From contig OY992839.1 in the NCBI GenBank assembly GCA_963921425.1, positions 2,668,501 through 2,732,500 of the forward strand: a DNA stretch of 64,000 nt, written 5' to 3'. Each line of letters starts with the position of its first letter. Positions within the stretch are counted from its first letter, which is position 1. The notes beneath the pieces were generated by a model, which was not told the DNA's origin, made no database searches, and worked only from the letters and a program-made list of their open reading frames with translations. The DNA comes from Dryas octopetala (lineage: Eukaryota > Streptophyta > Magnoliopsida > Rosales > Rosaceae). A program made the position numbers and the translations under genes. Below, piece after piece: positions 33,303-45,364 of this stretch.

Positions 33303-36154
33303 TTATGTACCCAAAATGAATGCATGTATTTCAGCCCAAGAAGAGACAGTATAAAGAATGCCAGACAATGGTTTCCAATTAGAGGAACAATCTTCAGCAA
33401 GTTCTCTCTGCCGCTTCACCAAGCCAGAGAACAATGGGACAAATGAAACACCGAAATGATTACCTAGTCGCCTTAGGCATGAACTTGAGCCAATTACAAT
33501 ACCAATATCGGCTTCAAGCAGGCAAAGCAAGTCACCCACAGACCCTCCAATGTAAACTGTCAAGTGCTTGTGCTTGCCTTCACTACTCCTGCAGTCCTTT
33601 AAGATGTCATTGAAGGTTTCAAGCTTTTCCATGGGGGACTCCAACTTCTTAACAATTTCGCCTGTTGTTACAGAGTCTTGATAAGCTAACTCATTTGAAT
33701 GTACATTCAAGACATTTAGATCTCCTGCACAATGCAATTCAAAATGGAACTTAAACATCATATTGGTCAATGGCCATCACAGGGGCAATAAGCATAGTTC
33801 TCAAATTGCCTTAGCAACACACTTAAAAGGTATAAAATGAAGTATATGGATTCCAAATAGCATACCTGAAGAAAACGCTGATGTAATGAGATCGCCGCAC
33901 CAACAGTATGAAAGCACATGAACATCAGTTTTCAGATTTTCATTTTTCACAATCTTCTGAAAGAACCTTTTACAACCATCCTGAAGAATGAGACGCTGAC
34001 CAGCCCGTTTTATATCCTCCACATTTAAACCTTTCAGTACTCCTGACTGAACAACCCTTGCATTTGCCTTTCTCTCAAACTCTGCAAGTTGTTCAAGGGC
34101 ATTACACAGACCTTCATAATTGAAGTTCTCCACTGCAAAAATTTAGGAACATAATATTCATTAATGTCCCTGCTCACCTCACCAGAAAAAAAGAAGTAGT
34201 TTCGTGCTATTTTGAAACTATAAAGGCATCAATCAATATCCATTCCTGATAAATAGCTATCATACCTCTCTCACTGGTCACAATGCTTTCTACAGACTGT
34301 TCAAATTCTTCAGTATACTGGGTGGAAAGAACATCCCATGTGCTCCTTAAGTCTGCTGATGACATCCGAGCAAGTTGTGTTTCAGATCCATCAGATTCAG
34401 CCTTTGGTGCTGTTATGATTGCAATCTCCAGCAGAATCAAAAGTAGTGCATGCCAAGTCAAAGTCACAAAGTATGGTAAGATGGCATTCAGTAAAGTCAT
34501 GCACCCGAGACAAAGGGACTACAGTTTGCTGAGACATTGGTTGACTAGTAATAAAATCTACTATAACTTTCATAGCTTGATGATAGAGCTTCTCTATAAT
34601 CTCTAGCTCCTCCCCAGTCAAAGAAATACTAAGTTTATCTAGCATGTATTCATTTTGTAGAGCTGTTTCCTGAATTCAGAGAGAAGATGAGTAAGAATTA
34701 TGAGGAAAAAATCCCCAACAACCAAAACAAATATTCTTGCTTGATCATCAAAAACTTAAAACAAAAAGGGTATAGGAAGAAACACAATTACAATCAGACA
34801 GACCTCAAAAATTTGAGACGAATAATTGTCTATCCAGCTTCTGTAAATGAGACTGCTATCATCAGGATCTAGAATACCCTGTATCTCGTTACTAATCAAC
34901 GCATACAGTCTCATACAAGGAGTCACAGCAGCAAGTGTATAGGCAGCAACTTTTGTCCTTTCAAAAGGAGTTGCAAATTTACCCGGCACTCTTTCCCCTT
35001 CAACTTTCCCTGATGCTGTTGCAATCAAGAAATCTGTGTATTTAATTGTTGCATCATTAGAAATGTCCTCATTCGGATTTGGGAGTTCAAAGCCACTTTC
35101 CTGCATATTATGCTCATTCAAATTATAAACTAAATACAAGTTGAAGCTAAAAGAAGCAGACATCATAATAAACAAGTGAAATTCTTGTGAATAGTAATGG
35201 TATATATAAATTGTTAGTGGTGCCTATATTAATGATGTTGATAAAAAAAAAAAAAATTCCTTGGTTGGAATAATATGTGAGAACAATAATCATCTGACTC
35301 AATGGCGATGAATTATTAGGCAGTAGTATTAGTGATCATCATTAAAATGATTATGAAAAACATCATGATTCAGGCAACTATTATGGCAGAATAACAATAA
35401 ATAAACACGAAATCTCCTCTAATAATTAAGTCTCTCTAGCTATAAATATTTACCAAAAATAAATTAAAAAGTCTCTCTAGCTATAAATTAAAGAGAAGAA
35501 AAAGGGAAACTGCCTTTATTTCTGGACTCATGTAATCAACCAATGTGATAACTTCTTTTAAAAAAAAAAAAAAAAAAAAGAGTCTTGATAAAAATGTGTG
35601 CGCTTAATTTTGGAGAAAATTATAATAAATAAATTCAAAGATTTTCCGATCATTGATGAGGCAAGTTTTCTGGGAAGCCAAACAGATTGCAGTGCAGGAC
35701 GTGAATATAAAGAAACGGAGTGAAGAAATTACTCGGACAAGCGAGTCGTGCATTTGAAGCCTCTGGACAACACGTTTCCTCAAATCGCGTAAGCCACTCT
35801 TGTCGTCGTCGTCATCAGCGCAGTCCTCCGCCAATTCATACCTGAAATGAAAGCGAAAGAAGACCATTGTTGATCGATCAGTCGAACAAGAACTACACCG
35901 TAATTCAGTTATACATGTATGAATGCATATAGAGGCTGATCGAACTGAATCGTAGCTTGGACTTACGCTTGAGCGAAGGCAGTGAGAAAATGGAGGTCCT
36001 GAGAGAGAAAATGGCGAAAGGTGTGAGAGTGGAGAGTAGCGGAGGCCAATCGCACAACGAAGGGAGTGTAGAGAGCGAACACCGAGTGCTCTTCGCTGAA
36101 CTTGGCCCACAACCGCCGCGCTAGGCCGCCGTCGTCCACCACCACCGTCATCAT
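33303..36154 (-). pseudogene. TH2: TH2-like thiamin-salvage gene with a broken phosphatase domain
   Basis: Six exons on the minus strand: 36154-35967, 35841-35733, 35100-34804, 34669-34266, 34132-33866 and 33724-33303. Plant TH2 joins a TenA_E domain (aminopyrimidine salvage) to a HAD-type thiamin-monophosphate phosphatase. The TenA half is open, for example TPFERTKVAAYTLAAVTPCM and LTGEELEIIEKLYHQAMK. The phosphatase half is damaged three ways. HAD motif I reads DFDLACT where TH2 has DFDLTCT. Just after it, about 11 bases are missing relative to the family (DSSAILAEIAI becomes DS..G/EIAI), shifting the frame near 34423-34430 and causing a stop about 10 codons on. Motif IV reads YIGGSVGDLL instead of YIGDSVGDLL. 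Exon phases elsewhere are correct and the summed exons are 11 bases short of a full frame. No mitochondrial presequence is visible. Either a pseudogene or a TenA-only gene. Confidence 0.85.
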
Positions 36155-36162
36155 CTCCGAGT

Positions 36163-36164
<2 letters not shown>

Positions 36165-36194
<30 letters not shown>
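36165..36194. repeat. (GA)n microsatellite in the TH2-like leader
   Basis: GA run (CT on the coding strand) of about 30 bp ending 10 bases upstream of the first ATG. Confidence 0.9.
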
Positions 36195-36195
<1 letters not shown>

Positions 36196-36198
<3 letters not shown>

Positions 36199-38171
36199 TG
36201 AATTGAATTGTATTTGGATTGTTGTTGTTGTTGAATTAGTTTGATTTGTGTTGATTTATAGGGTCCAAGATCAGTCAATATTGCGGGAGAAATAACTATT
36301 AAGGGTCTTAAAGCCGCCGGTCAACTCTTCTCGTAGCCAGACTCCGGTCTCCTCCTCTCTCACTCTCTCTCTTCCTTTCTATGGATCATATATTTCTCGT
36401 GAAACTTAGGTTACAAACTTACAATACAAATATTTATGTTCACATTCACACTTACATACATATATACATACATATATATATATAAGAATTTATATTAGAA
36501 AAGTTCTAACTCATCAATATTTAAGAGTTAAAAAACGCACCAATGACATAGAGTGTTTGTATCCTAAAATTTTTCATTATTTGTACTACTTTGACTAATC
36601 ATATCAATACATTTTTTACAAAAACGGAATATTTATGAAAGTTTTTTTTCTTTAGAAGAAATATAGCAAATTAATGAGTTACATCTAACATTACTAACAT
36701 TTGTGATACATGTATCATTGGAAACTAACTTTTAAAATAGAAAATTACTGTATGCGATGGTCATGTTTGATATGCGCGCCCTTTAGATTTGTATATATAT
36801 TGTGAGAGGAAGGTGTTATGCGCATTCCCTCATAGCAAAAAAAAGAAAAAAATCTATAAAATACCCATTCAGTCTATGCTTTCCCGGTTATGAAATCGTC
36901 TACGACATTTCATTTATGGCAAAGTATATGACCTCTTCTAGTCTGGCACCTAATTATAGCTCAGTTGACAATTTTGGTTTCTCATAAATAGGATGGTATA
37001 ACTTTACCAAATACGTGGTCATAACTCTCACAACAATGATGTTCATAGAAGAACACTCATTTTTCAATAAAAAGTAAATAGTAAAGAGTCTAAAGACCAA
37101 TGTTTGAAGGCCGCAACATGTGCAGTGTGTACTCATGGAAGTTGTGCTTTACATGATGAGTTGGGGTGACAATATTTTAAGTGATAAGTGATGATAACTA
37201 ATTGGAGGTTTCGAATTCAATATCTTTAAATTAGATGTCAATTATTATGTTTCATAATTACGAACCATATTAATTTAAATTATTAAGAAATTAGTTAAAA
37301 ATATAGGAATGTGATTTTTGCACTCTTCTTTTCTCCATTTACACTCATTTTTATTTTTTTTAAATGTTTATATATATTTTTATTATTTATTTTTCACATA
37401 TATCATTTGGTTTTTAATTATAGAATGTCACCTATGCAACATTAAATCCTACACATTTAATTATTTAAAACTGTCATAATAATATATTTATTTCTATAAC
37501 TTAAAAAAAAAAAACTTATGTAATTCTCTACACTTTTGTCCGTCTTCATGATATAGTACATCTCTTTTTTCTTATTAAGCTGTCATATGACATTCATTTT
37601 TAAAAAAATCAAATATGCTACAAATAAGTAGTGGTTGCTTGGCATGGGAACATTTTTCTTGGCAGTGCCAAAAGACCCAAAAATGAGGGAGTGGACTAAT
37701 TGAAAACCTCAATTAATTTCATAACACAAAACCCACCATCAAAAGAAGAAGATATATAAATCATGACCCTCATGAAGAAAACAAAAAAAAATATGAGAGG
37801 TTAAATATTTTCCTAATGAAGTATAGAATGATAATTAAAAGCACGTACAAGACTGGTTCACAAAAGAAAAAAAATGGCATAAATGGCAAAAAGATGCAAT
37901 ATGAAGAAAATACGACTAGGGGGATAGAAAATTACTTATTTTTATTTTTTTAATAAGTCTCAGAGAATTTAGAAAAAAATAATCATTATTGAAAGATAAT
38001 TAAAATAAAAATTCAATAGCCATAAAAGGTAAATTTGAAAAAATATATAATAAAAATATATAAAATATATTTAAAAAGGAGATGGAGTGCAAACAAAAAA
38101 AAAAAGTGCCCAAAATCACCTCCCAAAATATATAGTAAGTTTGCTAATCAGAATTCATATTATCCCTATAC
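36196..38171. other. Gene-free region, about 2 kb
   Basis: TH2-like promoter side at the left (CT-rich at about 36340-36380), then strongly AT-rich DNA with long A/T runs. Possible short retroelement relics at about 36950-37250, not definable. No gene seen. Confidence 0.45.
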
Positions 38172-38179
38172 AAAAAATG

Positions 38180-39249
38180 TAGGGGTGGAAACGGTACGGT
38201 TACCATACCGAAACCTTGATAACGCATGCCGACCGCTAAAGGTCGAAACCCCTGTTTTTGTCACCGATACTGTGCCGACAGTTTGCGGTAACCGCAATTT
38301 TCAGTTGCGGTCGGAGAAGGGCAACATCGGCATGGTACTCGGCTTGCCGAAACTTGAGAGAGACAGCGAGACAGAGAGATGGAGATCGAGAGAGCGAGAC
38401 AGAGAGAGACAAAGAGATGGAGATAGCGAGACAGAGAGATGGAGATCGAGAGAGCGAGACAGAGAGAGACAAAGAGATGGAGATAGCGAGACAGAGAGAG
38501 AGAGAGAGAGAGATCAGTGGCAACATAATGAATAGTTTATCAACTGGTGGTGGTGGAGATCATCAAGGAGTGGATCAGTGGTGAAATTTGCAGCAAATTC
38601 CTTTCATGGGTGGGTTTGATTAGTCAATCACACCATCAACAGGTTTGTTATACGCATTTAATCAAACTGGGGATGAGCAAGGTGGTATGGTTGATGGAGA
38701 ATGCAGCAGCAGCAGCCAACAACTAAGAGACAAAGAGAGAGTTGGGACTGGGATCGCAAAGAGACAAAGAGATAGTTGGGATCGATGGTGGCTGGGTAAG
38801 TAATTAGGTGTATTGTATTTTAGGAATTTAAGGGTGTAGGTGTGTGAGATTTGGGCTTGACTACAAAAAAAAAAAACCACAAAACAAAAGGCCTAATAAA
38901 AATGCACGACAGAGGCCCAAACAAACACAAGACAAATGCCAAAAAATATAAAAAGACCCACAAACCAGATCAAAAATAGAAGATGATGAACTGCTTTCTG
39001 CAGATCTGAAACCAGAGAAGAAGAATAAGAGAAAAAGAAGAAAAGAATAAGAGAAGAAGAAGAGGTATCGGTACGGATCTGTATATCGTCAGTATGAGTA
39101 TATCAATATCATTTTAATTTCGTTTTTAGTTGATACGGTACGATATTTACTTTGATACTAAAAATTTTAAAAAAAATACCATACAGATCGGTACGGTACC
39201 AGTACGGCAACGGTATTTTTCGATAAATCGGTAAAAAAAACCAGCCCTA
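38180..39249. mobile_element. Non-autonomous hAT-superfamily element (1070 bp)
   Basis: The left end is TAGGGGTGG (38180) and the reverse complement of the right end is TAGGGCTGG (ending 39249), typical hAT termini. They are flanked by an exact 8-bp direct repeat AAAAAATG at 38172-38179 and 39250-39257. The site is A-rich, so the duplication is slightly less diagnostic than in mixed sequence. The interior has GGTACGG/CCGTACC-rich subterminal regions at both sides, a 60-bp minisatellite and a low-complexity stretch (38520-38720) that may be a captured exon. No transposase is present, so it would depend on a hAT transposase elsewhere. Confidence 0.75.
38364..38496. repeat. 60-bp purine minisatellite, about 2.2 copies
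   Basis: The block GAGATGGAGATCGAGAGAGC and its neighbours repeats with an exact 60-bp period (38361-38400 equals 38421-38460; 38401-38440 equals 38461-38500), followed by a (GA)n tail to about 38513. It lies inside the hAT element. Confidence 0.9.
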
Positions 39250-39257
39250 AAAAAATG

Positions 39258-39981
39258 TACTAAAAAAATATTATAAATTTATTTTCTCTTTACTCACACA
39301 ATCTTAAATTTATAATATACACTTAAAAATTAAAAATCAAGTAAAAAAGAAATAGGATGTCCTACGCGGCAATAATGAGTGTCATCAGACTTGACTGATC
39401 CAAAAAGAAATGTCAGACTGAGAGAGACCCCAGTCATGATTCATGCATGAACACAAAAGAACAAGAAAAACTTGTTCTTTTCATTTCATATAAAAATTAA
39501 AAAAGATGTCGATGATTTGTTAAGTGGTTGGTTTACAAGTTACAACTGAAAAACGGCATAAATAATTTGTTGAACATGATGAAAAATTCGGATATGTATT
39601 ACAGATTCAATGATACGTTGAAGAACAAGAAGAATCTACGGAAAACCCCATATATCATGTCCCTTAATTTTCTGCCATCTTTGTTTTCTTATTGTAAACA
39701 AAAAAAACAAGAAGGAAATTATTGAAAAGCCGTGAAGAGTGGAAATTAGAGCCGTAGATTACACACAAAACGATGATGAGGCATTTAGGCTACGATTCAT
39801 CTAGTAACTTTGTAACAAGTGGCAGGCTGGCTTGTAAATGATTTGGATGTGGATGATTATCAGGGCCTTCAAATCATATATATCCAATATCATATAAAAT
39901 TGGGCAATAATTAGATAGACTTCTTTTATTAAGATCATGACATTATGATAAAGTAGGTCAATAGTATAGAGTATAGACACC
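39258..39981. other. Intergenic DNA between two transposable elements
   Basis: AT-rich, short open frames only. No gene seen. Confidence 0.45.
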
Positions 39982-39991
39982 GCAAAATATA

Positions 39992-40358
39992 GAGTTAATT
40001 ACATTTACACTCATGAAATTTATTATCTTTTTACATACACTCTTTAGGGTTTCAACAATTACACATACGTCCCTTGAGGTTTCAAAACTGTTACATATAA
40101 CTTCCTATAGTGAAACGAAAAATGATGAGAAATTATGCAAAAAGGTATGCTAAGAGGCTAAATGACTTAATAAAATTACTCAAGGTATAAGGTCCAACCT
40201 CAATACAAATATTTTTTTTTGTTTATTTATTTTTTTCTCTTGTAGGGAGTTATATGCAATAGTTTTAAAACCTCAGGAGGTGTATGTGTAATTTTTGAAA
40301 CCCTAAGAAGTGTATGTAAAAATATGATAAATTTCAGGGGTGTAAGTATAATTAACTC
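39992..40358. mobile_element. Foldback MITE, 367 bp, Mutator-like target duplication
   Basis: The two halves are reverse complements for about 115 bp each. The left end GAGTTAATTACA and the rc of the right end GAGTTAATTATA match, and similarity continues inward through ACATACACTC/TT, AGGGTTTCAA, ATTACACATAC and TTAAAAC-type blocks. Flanks are GCAAAATATA (39982-39991) and GCAAAACATA (40359-40368), a 10-bp duplication with one mismatch, which fits Mutator-type insertion. No coding sequence. Confidence 0.8.
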
Positions 40359-40368
40359 GCAAAACATA

Positions 40369-40810
40369 CAAATAAATTTGACAAATGAAAAAATAATAAT
40401 AATAATCGAAGGTAAAATTGAAAAAATTTGGAACAATGTTTTTAGTGGGTGGGGAAAGAAAAATGTGCGGTCCCTTTAGAAGCACATAACAGCAAGTGCA
40501 TTAAAGATGAAATAGGCCCAAAATCTAAAAATAAGAGTAAGCCCAAAACAAAACAGAGTAAAAGCACAACAGTCCAAGAGTAGACACTGCAAGACATAAA
40601 ATGGTATGTTCATGGGTGGCCTTCAACATTTTGTTGATTGGATTTTTATCAGCAAAATTGATAAGAAATTGTGAATGCTACTAGGACACATAAATTTTGT
40701 GCTCTAATAGAGCACAACATCTTTTCCAAAAAAAAAAAAAAAAGTACCAATATATATCAATAGTAAAAATGGGTTATATATATATATATATATATCCGAA
40801 AATCAAACGT
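40369..40810. other. Intergenic DNA left of the Harbinger element
   Basis: AT-rich, with an A run near 40728 and a short (TA)n tract at about 40779-40796. No gene seen. Confidence 0.45.
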
Positions 40811-42744
40811 TAAGGGTGCGTTTGGTAACGTATTTGAAAACTGTTTTCTGTTTTACAAGTTTAAAAAAACATAAAAACACTGTTTGGTAGCACGTTTTGA
40901 CAGTTTTTATAAAACAAAATTTAAAAAACAGATTCACTTTTTAGCCTAAATTCCCAAAACACACTAATGACGTTTTACGTGTTTTATAAAAATATAACCC
41001 TAAAAAAAGTGAAAACACGGGATACACTTTTTACGCCTTTCTACTTGACGTAGTCTCTCATCTTCGATCACTCTCAACGACGTTCTGTTCTCCATCAAAC
41101 CAGGTATTACGAAAACCTTTTCTTAGTTCTTGATTCGTTCAAGTCTCTGTAAATCTCACTTGTGTGGTAGATTTTCATGAATCTTAGTGTTGGTTTGTCT
41201 TATTTGTCTCAATTAATAGTTTGTAAAATTTATTAAAGCCCTAATTTAAGAATAATAGGAATCGATCATCTATGTTTGTATCTGAGTTTACTTTTCTGCT
41301 TATAATTTTTTTTTTCTGCTAATCTTTGTTCATCTGACTTCCACTCTTTACTATAAAATATAGACATGCTTTATATTTCATGCGACCTTCTTTTACTACC
41401 ATTTGACATCAATATATATAGCTATTGCCTACAATAATGACGAAAAGATGAGCACATATTGTATGCCTTTCCTTGTATGTATGGTCTGCTAGAAAGTACA
41501 TGTCACTCTTTTATAATCTAATTAAGTCTACGACTCTTTCTTTCTATTTCTTCTTCTTGATGTTTCTTCTTTCTTTTTCAATTTTTTTTTTCTAAGTATT
41601 GTCTCTGTAGCTTTGTATAGTTTCTTTTTGAGTCATTTTTGTTCTTGTTTCCCTGTTATAAACACAGGCTGAATAAGCTTGTCAAACTTATACTTTCCTC
41701 ATTGCCTCTTGTTATTATTATTTTTTTATATTAATTTTATATTATTAGTTTGCTATTCATTATTATTAGAGCAACATGGTAGTGTAACAGTTTCTTGTGA
41801 TTGTGATTTCAACACATATTAGGCTAACATACTGTTTGGAACCAAATGCCAAAAATAAAGGTTCAATTCATTTGTAAATGAGTTCTAATGTCTGAAATAG
41901 AATATCAGACTTCCAAACTTGAGACAACAATTATGGGAACAAGTCAATTTGGGTCAATTAATGCATAATTAATTTAGAGGGATTTCTTCATTAGATTTGA
42001 GAGCTGATGTGTGTTGATTTTTCTTGCTTATTTGGGTAGATGTTGGTTTGGTTGCTGCATTGTATAGTTGCCTTAAGCACTTTGTAGTGGACTCATTGTT
42101 CACTGTTTATGTTGTAGTTGCTGGGTATACTGTATTAAAATCTCTGTTTTCTTTGTACCAAAAAAATAAAATCTCAGTACAAAGTATTAATTATTTGTAC
42201 CTAGTTTATGTGTGTGGTCTTCATTTAAGCTCAATATACATGGGTGGTGAGTTATTTCACATTGGTGCATGAATATTATTTTTATAATAATGTAAGAGTC
42301 ATCAAAATTTAGACACTAAATAATATCTCAATAGTATTTTATATGTTAGAAATAAACGAGTTAATTAGCGTGGAGCATTGTATAGCAACAAAGAGCATTG
42401 TGATGATTTATCTCATAAAAAGAGACTTGAAACACCAGCCATTTAACAATGCTATATTAGGCACTTTTTAGGCGCAACATGTGTCTTGATTTTTCCCTTA
42501 TTTGGTTAGATGTTGGTTTGTCATATCAACTCATTTTACTGTGATCTGATAGCAGTTTAACCAAGGTCTTGGTCTTCTATATTTTCTTCTGAAGTAAGCC
42601 TTGTCTTACACGCATACATGGTTGGAATACTCTATTTGTGCCTTGTTTATGTTTGAATGTTTTTCTATTAGGACTGTGGGGATAATGAGGTATGTATCTA
42701 CTTGTTTCATTTGCTTGATATATTTTTATTTTCCTTAAAAGGAG

Positions 42745-43701
42745 ATGGCTTCCAATGATGTGGATTTTGATGATAAAGCTGATTGGTCTGCAAAATCTGA
42801 GGGAATATTTATCCGAATATTGTATGAACATGTGAAGAGAGGAGATATGCAGACTTCGACTTTTAAAAAAAAAATTTGGCTAGCTATAAGTGATGAGTTG
42901 TTTGCAGAAAGTGGCAAAAGATACAATCTGGCACAACTTAAATCTAAATTCAATAGATTGCGTAAAAAACATCGTGAGTTTTCAGATCTCATTGAGCATA
43001 CAGGATTTGGGTGGGATCCTATTGCAAACACTGTGACTGCTTCAGAAGAGGTTTGGGCTTCTTACATCAAGGTATTATTTTGATATTCACAAAATAATTT
43101 ATTTAATTTTTATATAATTCACAATTGTGTTCATGTCATTGATTAATATATATTTTTTAATGGTTTGTAGAAAGTACCAGCAGTGAAGCCATATCGCAAA
43201 AAAGGCTTAGAGCACTATTCACTTTTAGGGGAGATTTTCAACACCACTACTGCAACGGGTCAGATGCATTATTCTTCTAGCCAACTACCTCCTAGCTCAG
43301 ATGATGAGCGTGAATTAGAAGAGAACTTCCTTAATACTGGGGTTCATATGAATGTTGATGAAGATGTTGAACCTAGTGATAGTGGTAAAGGAAAAAGAAA
43401 AAGTGTTTCTGCTCCATCATCTGACCGTCGCCCAAAAAAATGGGACAAAATGGAAGCTTACTTGGAGGTTTGCAGTGAGGTCATGAACCAAAAGTTGCAG
43501 CGCAACAAAGAGAAAAGTGTAGAGGAAACTAGTAAGGAGATGTATACAATTGAAGAGTGCATTCAAATAGTGGAGGCAATGGGAGACATTGAAAATAGCC
43601 AGTTTATCAAGATGATGGATAAGATTGTGAATCTGGAATGGAGGAGACTTTTCCTAACCATGACCGAAGAAAGAAGAAGAGCTTGGTTGGCTAGTCTCTA
43701 G
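42745..43701 (+). CDS. Harbinger ORF1: Myb/SANT-like DNA-binding protein
   Basis: Two exons, 42745-43071 and 43171-43701, join in phase (285 residues). The N-terminal about 100 residues form the Myb/SANT-like domain (Myb_DNA-bind_3): IFIRILYEHVKRGDMQTSTF, then KKIWLAISDEL and LKSKFNRLRKKHREFSDLI, with TGFGWDPIANTVTASEEVW typical of the family. A basic patch (KGKRKS, RRPKKWDK) about residue 180 could be a nuclear signal. In characterised plant and animal Harbinger elements this partner protein carries the transposase to the nucleus and to the ends. No stop or frameshift interrupts it. Confidence 0.88.
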
Positions 43702-44000
43702 GATTACTATCTAGATGTGTGTTTGCACTTCTTTTTTATGTGTGACTTGCATTTTTATATGCTTGGTTATTCGGTACTGATGTTTGTTATGTTTTAGGCT
43801 TTTTGGTACTTATATTTGTTATGTCTCTGGATATTCGGTACTTATGTTTGTTCTGTCTTTGAATGTTTGATACTTGTGTTGGTAAATTTTATGGATATTT
43901 GTGAGTTATGATTCTTATTTGATGAATACTTGTGTTGTTTATTAAATGAACGATGTGCTTAGAATTTATTTTGGTTTTCGATACGTGAAAGGTACCAAAG

Positions 44001-45364
44001 ATGGTTATTGACAATGAGGATAGTGATTCAGATCTTGAAGAAATGGCGCAACATATGATAATTTGCATGCATATTTATGAATATTGGCAATCATATGTAG
44101 ATCGAACTCCATGTAATACATCTGCATTATCAGGGCCTGAATATGTGCAAGAGTTGCTGCATGGACATCCTGATAGAATGTATAATTCATTCAGGATGGA
44201 GAAGCATGTGTTTCTAAGGTTGTGTCAAACTCTTGAGAGCTTAGATTTGTTGCACAATGATAGACATGTGGGTATTCATGAGGCATTGGCAATTTTCTTA
44301 TTTATAGTGTCACATAGTGTACGCATGCGAGTTGCTGCTGAACGTTTTCAAAGATCTAAAGAAACTATTCATAGACAGTTTAAGCGTGTATTAACAGCTT
44401 TATGTGCATTATCACCGCGCATTATACGCCCACATACTCGAGGAACAACTCCTCCGGAGATTCTGAACAATCCTAAATATTATCCGTATTTTGAGGTAAT
44501 GATAAGTTATATTTATTTATGGAAATTCCTTAGATTATTGTATATGTCATTAAGTCTAACTATTTATTTATTTATTTTTTCTTAATTATAGAAGTGTATT
44601 GGTGCAATTGATGGGACACATGTCGCTGCATGGGCACCCGCACAAAAACAAACATCATATCGTGGTAGGAAGGTTCTTGTCTCTCAGAATGTCATGTGCG
44701 CATGTTCGTTTGATATGATGTTCACATTTGTTTACACGGGATGGGAAGGGACTGCAAATGATTCTAGGGTGTTCATAGATGCAGTTACAAGGCCAGAGAA
44801 TGAGTTTCCTTTTCCAGAGGAAGGTATAAATAAGCACGTCACTCTTAAATTTAAAATATTACCTATATTATTGTGACATTCAATTAATAAACAAAAATTA
44901 CAGGGTATTATTATGTTGTCGATGCTGGGTATACAAACATGCCAGGATTCTTGTCACCCTATCGAGGTGAACGATATCATTTGCGTGATTACAGGGGACC
45001 TCGTCAAGCACCAAGAGGTCCTATGGAGTTGTTCAATTATAGGCATTCATCATTGCGTAATGTAATTGAAAGGTGTTTTGGTGTGCTAAAAGCACGTTTT
45101 CCTATTCTGAAATTGATGCCTAATTACCCTCCACGTAGGCAACGACGGATCCCTATTGCATGTTGTGTGTTACATAATTTTATTCGAAAAGAAGCTCATC
45201 GAGATAGAATGTTCGAAGAATTTCAAGTAGAAGACATGATATTTGATGAAGGAGAAGTGACAATACCAAACATAGATATGTCTCCGGGAAACCTTGCACA
45301 AATGACCACTTTAAGAGATAAGATTGCATCAGACTTGTGGCGTGATTGTGGTCCAACTTCATGA
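44001..45364 (+). CDS. Harbinger transposase (DDE_Tnp_4)
   Basis: Three exons, 44001-44495, 44592-44823 and 44904-45364, join in phase to 395 residues. The N-terminal half has a helix-turn-helix region (VRMRVAAERFQRSKETIHRQ). The DDE triad is complete: D172 in AIDGTHVAAW, D249 in YVVDAGYTN and E298 in NVIERCFGVLKARF. The C-terminal CCVLHNFIR block is also standard. In this superfamily the protein cuts at the terminal repeats and inserts at TAA/TTA. All exons are open with GT-AG introns, so it may be active. Length is normal for the family. Confidence 0.93.

Noticed and set aside
35604-36278. 224-residue minus-strand frame across TH2-like exons 1-2
   Set aside because: It reads through an intron in a different frame from the TH2 homology.
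38035-38584. Arg/Glu/Asp-rich frames across 38035-38584
   Set aside because: Translation of the 60-bp purine minisatellite and GA tract, open in several frames at once.
42024-42272. 82-residue frame before the Harbinger Myb gene
   Set aside because: No family resemblance; probably leader or intron of the element.
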